Shown here piece by piece: positions 57,117 to 64,000 of a stretch of 64,000 nucleotides of DNA. This DNA is from Nicotiana tabacum (lineage: Eukaryota; Streptophyta; Magnoliopsida; Solanales; Solanaceae), in the NCBI RefSeq assembly GCF_000715075.1, contig NC_134080.1:35444758-35508757 (forward strand), given 5' to 3'. The position numbers and the translations under genes are program-made. The stretch's first letter is position 1, and each line of letters begins with the position of its first letter. The notes below the pieces were generated by a model. It saw nothing but the letters and a program-made list of their open reading frames with translations, was not told the origin of the DNA and searched no databases.

Positions 57117-58889
57117 AGTCAATCCTATTCCCATTGTGGCATTAGAAAATCCATCCCAATAGGTCAATCCGAACAAAACTTGTGCGTAACATTCCAGTAT
57201 AGAAAGGCACACCACTACTGAGTGCCGAACATTGAAGGATAAGATCTAGACGCTAATTGACAACAAGGTCATACAAGCAAATGAAGCCGCACCTAATGTC
57301 CGCAATAATCCCTCCCTGATCACAGAGGTGATAGTGTACATGTGATAGAGACAAATGAAGAATAGGACCCTGAGGGTTCAGACTGAGGCGCCAATCGAGG
57401 TTGAGGTAACTTCATCAGTTTCATTCGAGGTGGAAGTGACTCCGCCCGCAGCCACCCCCGCTCCATTTGAAGAAAAAGTGGTCACACATTTCACTATAAT
57501 AGTATCAACTACACCCCCATTCAACTCAAAAGCAATACCCTAGGATTATATCGTCGAGGCTCGGCGGAAAGGGAAGGCCAAGGTAGAGGAATTTGACGTT
57601 GCACAAGGAATGACTAGAACCGGAAGAGTTTATAACCCTGAACACCTGGGAGGTTCAAGAAAAGAGGCCACTACTAGGCAACCTATCATTGAGACCGGGC
57701 CAGATGACCTGTAGATGAAAGTGCAGGCAAAGAAGTACTCTGTTGTTGACCATCTGAACAAAGTCCCTGCTCAGATATCTATCATGTCACTATTGCAGAA
57801 TTTAGAGGCACGTAAGAACGCTTTAATGAAAGTGTTAAGCGAGGCTTATGTACCCAATAACATCACTGGCGGAGAAATGTTCAACATGGTTGGGCAAGTA
57901 CTAGAAAGTCATAAGATCATCTTCCATGAGGATGAGCTACCACCTGAGGGGCTGAATCACAATCGAGCATTGCATATTACGGTGCAATTTGAAGACAAGT
58001 TCATTGCCAGAGTCTTGGTTTATGGAGGTTCAAGCCTAAATATTTGTCCATTGGACACTCTGAAAAGGTTGGACAAAGGTTTCCATGAGATACAGGTAGG
58101 AAGCATGAATGTGAAGGCTTTTGATGGGTCCTAGAGGGCCACGATCTGGGAAGTCAACCTTTGATTACAGATGAGACCAACTTGATTCGACGTTGAATTT
58201 CAGGTGCTTGACATACCAGCCTCATATAATCTTCTGTTGGGCCGGCCATGGATCCATGCCGCTAGAGCCATTCCTTCCACACTACATCAAGCCGTGAAGT
58301 TTGAATGGAACCGTTAGGAGGTAATCATTCACGGAGATGGAAGTAACCCTATCTACACTAGTCAAACCATCCCAGCCATTAGACATAGAAAAAGGCTAGG
58401 AGGGGAAACCTATCATCACATCGAACGGGTCAATGCGGTCGAGAAGGATAAGTGGTGGACTAACAAAATAGAAAGCATACTAGCATGGTCTGCATATGAA
58501 CCCGGTAAAGGATTGGGAAAGAACCTCCAAGGTATCACCAAACCAATACAGCTGAAAAATCATGGTACCACCTTTGGGATCGGATACCAATATACATGGC
58601 AAGAGTATAATGATTGGTAACCTCCATGGCGTGGACCGTATTACCCTCTTGAGCAACCAGTGCCACGCTTGGAACAATCTTTTCACCAAGTTGATATGAT
58701 ATGGGGGACTGCAGAAGAGGAAGCACCAGCTAGGTTGAAGAATTTGTTCTTGGAGGATGAAGACATGGACGATAGTGCCATAATTGAGGAGGAGGAGGAG
58801 GAAGAAGGCCTCACTATTCAGACTGTGGTGAAGGGAGATATTCTCAGGAACTTGACCGCCACACCATCCTGAACCCGCTGAGTCCCGGG
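57117..58889 (+). pseudogene. Ogre-like gag C-terminus and protease
   Basis: After a broken knuckle-like stretch (57180-57260) the protease domain reads HITVQFEDKFIARVLVYGGSSLNI. The loop has Y where homologs have D (VDGGS), so it should be inactive. The later strand [13 protein letters not shown] is at about 58225-58270. A G-patch-like segment follows (YEPGKGLGKNLQGI), then PPWRGPYYPLEQPVPRLEQS and an acidic run (58780-58805). The frame ends at a TGA at 58870, which replaces an Arg codon if the reading through TRxVPG is right. Confidence 0.82.
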
Positions 58890-59115
58890 GTAGCTTGATA
58901 GAATTTACTTTTATAGCCATTCTAGGCATTTACGATTTCCTGTAATTTCATTTTAAGCTTTACTTATTTCAAAATAAATGCTCGATTCATCGAACCGTGC
59001 TTTGTCTAGACAATTTTTCAAGTTTTAATCAAATGCATTTGCTCTTTATTATTCACTACTATTTTTACACTTTTTCCTTTCCACAACGTTATTATTACTT
59101 TTCCTGATGAACTAG
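58890..59115 (+). other. Probable intron between protease and RT of the Ogre-like element
   Basis: This T-rich 226-bp stretch has stops in all frames. It separates protease in frame 1 from RT in frame 0, where a frame change is needed. A GT lies at 58890-58891 and an AG at 59114-59115 after pyrimidine-rich sequence. Ogre elements are known to have a spliced intron at this position. The exact ends are uncertain; this GT/AG pair does not give the right phase. Confidence 0.55.
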
Positions 59116-60329
59116 TGACTGTGACATGTAATGAGGCAACGCAACATGAGAGTAGTGATTCAGAGGAAGAAGGTGAGATACCTGAGGAAATTGTCAGGGA
59201 GGTGGAAAATTTCGAGAATAAGCCTAAGTCCAATCTGGATGAGACCGAAGCAGTAAATTTGGGAGACGTTGAGACCATCAAGGAGACCCGTATCAGCATT
59301 CACTTGTCACCAACAGAGAAGGAAGAGTACATTCATTTCCTAAAAGAATATGAGGACATTTTCGCATGGTCGTATGATGACATGACTGGTTTGAGCACTT
59401 CTATAGTGGCTCACAAGTTGCCTACTAATCCCATGTGTCCGCTAGTAAAACAGAAACTCAGAAAGTTCAAACCAGACATGAGCCTGAAAATCAAGGAGGA
59501 AGTTACCAAGCAGATCAAAGTCAAAGTTCTCAAGGTGGTTGAATACCCAACCTGGTTAGCTAACATTGTACCAGTTCCGAAGAAGGATGGGAAGGTCAGA
59601 GTATGTGTTAACTATTAGGATTTAAACAGATCAATCCCCAAGGATGATTTTCCACTACAAAATATACACATCCTGATCGATAACTGCGCCAAGGATGAAC
59701 TCCAATCCTTTATAGATTGCTTCGCGGGTTATCACCAGATTTGGATGGATGAAGAAGATGCAGAGAAGACAGCTTTCATCACACCGTGGGGTGTGTACTG
59801 TTACAAGATGATGCCATTCGGTCTAAAGAATGCTGGGTCCACTTATATGAGAGCCATGACAACCATCTTCCATGATATGATACACAAGGAAATAGAGGTG
59901 TATGTAGACGATGTCATTATCAAATCCAAGAGGACAGCAGATCACATAGCAGACCTGAGAAAGTTCTTTGACAGGCTAAGGAGGTACAATTTGAAATTGA
60001 ACCCCGCAAAGTGTGCATTCGGGGTTCCCGTAGGAACATTATTGTGATTCATCGTCAATCGTCGGGGGATCAAGCTGGATCCGTCCACTATCAAGGCTAT
60101 TCAAGAGTTACCATCACCTAAGAGCAAAAAGGATGCGATGATCTTCCTAAGACATCTCAACTACATCAGTCGCTTCATAGCACAGTCCACAGTTATATGT
60201 GAACCCATCTTCAAGATGCTGAGAAAAGATGTTGAAACAAGCTGGACAGAGGATTGTCAGAAAGCATTTGATAAGATCAAGGAGTATATGTCCACACCAC
60301 CAGTTATGGTCCCGCCAGAACCAGGATGA
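59115..60329 (+). pseudogene. Ogre-like reverse transcriptase
   Basis: The stretch covers an acidic lead-in (SSDSEEEGEIPEEIVREVE), LSPTEKEEYIHFLKEYEDIF, FAWSYDDMTGL, ANIVPVPKKDGKVRVCVNY, the CFAGYHQIWM region, GLKNAGSTYMRAM and the catalytic YVDD (VYVDDVIIKS). The connection has INRRGIKLD-like NRRGIKLDPSTIKAIQELP. TAG follows VCVNY at 59616 (from the DYRDLN-type motif), and TGA stops stand at about 60045 and 60327. The catalytic acids are kept. Confidence 0.9.
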
Positions 60330-60770
60330 CCTTTGCTACTCTATCTATCTGTATTAGATGGAGTCTTCGGATATGTTTTGGGATAACATGATGAGACAGA
60401 AAGAAAGGAGCAAGCCATATATCACTTGAGTAAGAAGTTCACACCTTATGAAGCATGGTATTCTCTGCTTGAACGCACTTACTGTGCTTTGACATAGACA
60501 GCTCAGAAATTGAGGCACTACTTCTACACCTACACTACATATCTCATATCTAGGATAGACCCTATGAAGTATATATTCCAGAAACCCATGTCTACTGGGA
60601 AGTTGGCTAAGTGGCAGATGCTACTAAGTAAGTTTGATATCGTCTATGTAACTCAAAAGGCGGTCAAAGGACAAGCATTGGCAGATCACCTTGCTGAAAA
60701 TCGGGTGGGAGGAGAATACGAACCCTTGAAAACGTATTTTCCTGATAAAGAAGTATCATTAATAGGATAA
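60330..60770 (+). pseudogene. Ogre-like RNase H (retroviral type)
   Basis: The domain reads LLYLSVLDGVFGYVLG, then HLSKKFTPYEAWYSLLERTY, LRHYFYTYTTYLISRIDPMKYI and KLAKWQMLLSKFDIVYVTQK. Stops at 60384 and 60496 break it (G*HDE, LT*TAQ). It precedes a second RNase H domain, as in Tat/Ogre elements. Confidence 0.8.
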
Positions 60771-61180
60771 GACATTACTGAAGCATATGACGGTTGGAGG
60801 ATATTCTTTAACGGAGCCGCAAATTTCAATGGAGTGGGCATTGGAGCAGTTTTGGTATCAAAAATGGGCCAGCATTATCCGGTATCTGCTAAACTTATAT
60901 TTTCTTACACTCATAACATGGCAGAGTATGAAGCCTACATACTATGGCTAAACATGGCAGTCAACATGAACGTTCAAGAGTTGCTGGTGATCGGTAATTT
61001 ATATTTGCTTGTGCACCAGGTACAAGCAGAGTGGGCAACCAAGAATTCCAAGATATTGCCATATCTGCACCATGTGCAGGAATTGAGAAAGAGGTTCACG
61101 AAAGTAGAATTCCGACATGTGCCCAGAATTCAGAATGAGTTTGCCAATACGTTGGCCACCTTGTCATCTATGATACAACA
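60771..61180 (+). pseudogene. Ogre-like second RNase H (archaeal type)
   Basis: The domain reads GWRIFFNGAANFNGVGIGAV, LIFSYTHNMAEYEAYILWL and ELLVIGNLYLLVHQVQAEWA. In homologs the first motif is DGA and the third is GDS (from memory). Here they are NGA and GNL, so two catalytic aspartates are lost while the middle glutamate (AEYEA) stays. Both losses fit G to A changes. A dual RNase H is a recorded mark of the Tat/Ogre lineage. The domain runs in the same frame into integrase. Confidence 0.82.
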
Positions 61181-62504
61181 TCCAGATAACAATTATATTG
61201 ATCCCATTCCGGTAAAGATCCATAATCAGTCGGCATATTGTGCTTATGTTGAAGAAGAAACGGATGGTAAGCCTTGGTTCCATGACATCAAGAAGTACTT
61301 ATCGAAAGGAGAATACCTGGAGCATGCAAATCACACTCAGAAACGCACTCTCCGGAGATTGTCAAATCACTTCTTCCATAGCGGAGTGAACTTGTACAAA
61401 AGAACTCCTGATTTGGGTTTACTAAGATGTGTTAACGCAAAGGAAGCTTCTAAGCTACTTGAGGATGTGCATGTTGGGACCTGTGGTGCACAGATGAATG
61501 GTTTCATCTTGGCTAGGAAGATACTCAGGGCACGTTACTTTTGGATGACCATGGAGACAGATTGCATTCAGTATGTCCGCAAATGCTTTCAATGTAAAGT
61601 GCATGCCGACATGATAAAAGTGCCGCCAAATGAGCTCAATGCAACGAGCTCACCTTGGCCATTCACTGCCTGGGAATGGATGTTATTGGTCCAATTGAGC
61701 CCACTGCTTCAAACAGACATAGGTTTATTCTGGTAGCCAATGATTACTTCACAAAATGGGTAGAAGTTGTAACCAAGAAAGTCATCGCAGATTTTGTCAA
61801 GGATCGTATTGTCTGCCGATTCAGAGTTCTTGAGTCCATTATTACCGACAACGCTGCCAATCTCAACAGTGATTTGATGAAAGCTATATGTGAAACTTTC
61901 AAAATCAAGCACAAATATTATGCAGCCTACAGACCTCAGATGAATGGAGCCGTAGAAGCCGCCAACAAAACATTAAGAAGATACTAAGGAGAATGGTAGA
62001 GAACCACAAACAGTGGCATGAGAAGTTACCCTTCACTTTGTTGGGATACCGCACTACAGTTCGCACATCAACCGGATCAACTCCCTACATGCTGGTTTGT
62101 GGTACCGAGGCTATCATCCCAGTCGAGGTAGAGATTCCTTCTTTAAGAATCATATAGAAAGCTGAACTCAGCGATGCAGAGTGGATAAGGAGCCGCTATG
62201 AGCAATTAGCCTTTATAGATGGAAAGAGGATGATGCAGTGTGTCACGGTCAACTTTATCAGAACAGAATGCCTAGAGCTTTCAACAAAAGGGTCAAACCA
62301 AGGCAATTTGCACCAGGTCAATTGGTGCTGAAGATGATCTTCCCACATTAAGATGAAGCCAAAGGGAAATTCTCACCCAACTGGCAAGGTCTGTACATGG
62401 TTCATAGGGTGCTGATAGGAGGAGCACTCATACTTGCAGAAATGGACGGAGAAATTTGGCCAAAACCAATCAATTCAGACGCAGTCAAGAGATACTATGC
62501 TTAG
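61181..62504 (+). pseudogene. Ogre-like integrase
   Basis: The zinc-finger region reads HVGTCGAQMNGF then CIQYVRKCFQCK; the second histidine is changed. The core has GMDVIGPIEP, IITDNAANLN and GAVEAANKTLRRY, so D, D and E are present. Frameshifts lie near 61660-61700 and after 61985. The C-terminal part is legible in pieces (TSTGSTPYMLVCGTEAIIPV, 62067-62126). It ends SDAVKRYYA with TAG at 62502-62504. No chromodomain is seen. Confidence 0.87.
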
Positions 62505-63230
62505 ATTATGTACATTTCCTCATCTGATGTAATTGAACTACGCTTGACCTGATTCCCATTTATGAAGGGATACGTAGGCAGCCTTATGGGTTCGGTCATA
62601 TCATAATAAAATTTTCATTTCCCCCAAGACCAGAAACTAGGGCACAATTTTGAGGAGGGTCCTCAAAATTTTGAAGCAAGTCCAGCCAACACCAACGTGT
62701 GTCAGATGGTCAGTAACCAGTTAAGAAACTGGGGTAGAATTTTGAGAAGGATTCTCAAAATTCTGGAGAAAGTTCAGCAAGATCCATTATCTGCAAATAG
62801 TCAAAATATCATCTACCAAGTTGAAGTAGAATTTTGAGGATGACCCTCAAAATTCCAATATGAGGGAGCTACAATGCCTTTGAGATGTGTTACAGTCACT
62901 AGTTCATCAAAATTACTTGATATATCAATACGTTTCTAAAACAACTCTATTTTTTTATCAATAATTGCATATTTTCAAAAACTCTATTTCCATAACAGTC
63001 AGGTGTCACCCAGGGGAACTCGAAAGGTTTTCAGAGCGGAGCAAAGCAAAGCCAGCTGACTGGAGCGCGAACCAACCTTCCCCCCACAAAACATACAATT
63101 TCTTTGAATACAGGCACATTTGACGTAATAATAGCATTCGCAAAACATGTATACACAAAGATAATTTACTATCAATCAAGCTGTCAGACATCGAATACAT
63201 CTCTAGCTAAGACATACACCACTCTTATTT
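62505..63230 (+). other. 3' UTR of the Ogre-like element, proximal part
   Basis: No gene is visible. Three related segments with an inverted repeat lie at 62640-62860, each with ATTTTGAGGA...TCCTCAAAAT or a variant. The rest is A+T-rich, with a small C-rich patch at 63075-63090. Confidence 0.7.
62640..62860 (+). repeat. Three tandem hairpin-forming segments in the Ogre 3' UTR
   Basis: Each unit has two arms that pair: AATTTTGAGGAGGGTCCTCAAAATT (62648-62672), AATTTTGAGAAGGATTCTCAAAATT (about 62738-62762) and AATTTTGAGGATGACCCTCAAAATT (about 62831-62855). They stand about 92 bp apart. Arms of 10-11 bp enclose a 3-5-base loop. Confidence 0.85.
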
Positions 63231-63233
63231 GTT

Positions 63234-64000
63234 GCTCGCTCCTTGCATGGGACTAATCCCTATCCCCCATACTTGCATGAGGTTAATCCTTGCCTTCCCA
63301 TCTGCATGAGACTAATCCCTGACTCCATATTTACAAGAGGCTAATCCTTGCCTCCCCATTTGCATGAGGCTAATCCTTGCCTCCCCATTTGTATGAGGCT
63401 AATCCTTGCCTCCATATCTGCATGAGGCTAATCCTTGCCTCCACACTTGCATGAGGCTAATCCCAGCCTCCCTATTTGCATGAATCTAATCCCTAACTCC
63501 ACATTTGCATGAGGCCAATCCTTGCCTCCCCATCCGCATGATGCTAATCCTTGCCTCCATACTTGCATGAGGCTAATCTCTGTCTCCCTACTTGCATGAG
63601 GCTAATCCTTGCCTCCCTATCTGCATGAGGCTAATCCTTGCCTCCATACATGTATGAGGTTCATGCCTCCCTATTTGCATGAGGCTAATCCTTGCCTCCA
63701 TATCTGCATGAGGTTAATCCTTTCCTCCATACTTGCATGAGGCTAATCCTTACCTCCCTATTTGCATGAGTCTAATCCCTGACTCCACATTTGCATGAGG
63801 CTAATCCTTGGCTCTCTATCTGCATGAGTCTAATCCTTGACTCCATGAGGCTAATCCCCGCCTCCATACTTGCATGAGGCTAATTTCTGCATCCCCATTT
63901 GCATGAGTCTAATCCTTGACTCTATGAGGCTAACCCCTACCTTCATACTTGCATAAGGCTAATCCCCGCCTTCCTATTTGCATGAGTCTAATCCATGACT
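63234..64000 (+). repeat. 29-bp minisatellite in the Ogre 3' UTR, open on the right
   Basis: About 26 imperfect units of TTGCATGAGGCTAATCCTTG plus CCTCCCTAT-like ends run to the window edge. Some units are shortened (for example near 63640, 63840 and 63920). Variants include GAGTCTAATCCCTGACTCC types that recur in the array. Tandem repeats in this position are a known feature of Ogre/Tat elements. No open frame here is likely to be a gene. Confidence 0.92.

Larger units (their letters stand above)
34339..64000 (+). mobile_element. Ogre/Tat-like Ty3/gypsy retrotransposon, open on the right
   Basis: The order of parts is: 4.56-kb LTR, tRNA-Arg-type primer site, leader, ORF1, gag, protease, a non-coding gap, RT with YVDD, RNase H, a second RNase H, integrase, 3' UTR with a minisatellite. 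ORF1 upstream of gag, two RNase H domains, the gap between protease and RT, and repeats in the 3' UTR are all recorded hallmarks of Ogre/Tat elements. Athila C splits ORF1 at 40217-54181. The 3' LTR lies beyond the window. All genes are damaged. Confidence 0.9.

Noticed and set aside
63234..64000. CRISPR-like array because of regular short repeats
   Set aside because: Units are directly adjacent without unique spacers, in a plant retroelement 3' UTR. It is a minisatellite.
1..64000. A host gene or a cluster of host genes
   Set aside because: Every stretch with recognisable coding content belongs to gag, pol or an accessory ORF of an LTR element, and the rest is explained by LTR, UTR or repeat sequence.

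Overview
This window looks like plant nuclear DNA made almost entirely of nested LTR retrotransposons. I see no host gene, tRNA or rRNA gene, and no organellar sequence. The lineages present are Athila-like, Ogre/Tat-like and Del/Tekay-like Ty3/gypsy elements. Together with the style of the Ogre LTRs, they suggest a large dicot genome, probably Solanaceae (Nicotiana or a relative). The species is an inference. Nearly every reading frame is broken by stops or frameshifts, so this is old, probably silenced, heterochromatic sequence.

Layout from left to right. (1) 1-10819: Athila copy A on the minus strand, cut by the window's left edge. A 2961-bp solo LTR of Ogre/Tat type (4591-7551, target duplication CACCT) sits inside its gag-pol. 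(2) 10820-13968: two Del/Tekay-type LTR fragments in opposite orientation, forming a roughly 1.3-kb inverted repeat. The right arm leads into an initiator-Met-type primer site and the start of a gag gene (14170-14618). (3) 14619-34338: a second Del/Tekay element inserted in that gag. It holds a 2.7-kb LTR, primer site, gag, protease and RT. It is interrupted by Athila copy B (18960-32523, minus strand) and then by an Ogre-like element from 34339. (4) 34339 to beyond 64000: the Ogre-like element on the plus strand. It has a 4.56-kb LTR, tRNA-Arg-type primer site, ORF1, gag, protease, a probable intron, RT, RNase H, a second (archaeal-type) RNase H, integrase, and a 3' UTR with a 29-bp minisatellite. 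Its ORF1 is split by a complete Athila copy C (40217-54181, minus strand, target duplication CATAT). Insertion order follows from the nesting: Tekay-1, then Tekay-2, then Ogre, then Athila C.

The Athila copies share one plan on the minus strand: 5' LTR, tRNA-Asp-type primer site, gag without a visible zinc knuckle, pro-RT-RNase H-integrase, then an accessory ORF downstream of pol, a long 3' non-coding region, a polypurine tract and the 3' LTR. The accessory ORF is visible in B and C; in A it lies beyond the window edge.

The most unusual signal lies between pol and that accessory ORF. In all three copies there is an array of G+C-rich palindromes, then a CTATAAATAG box, then a conserved CTG|GTA splice-donor-like site 128-129 bp downstream. 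In B and C a TTGCAG acceptor-like site lies 3 bp before the accessory ATG. The LTR U3 region carries the same type of array next to its own TATA box. The accessory ORF therefore looks like a gene with its own promoter and a 5'-leader intron of about 650 bp. This is inferred from sequence only.
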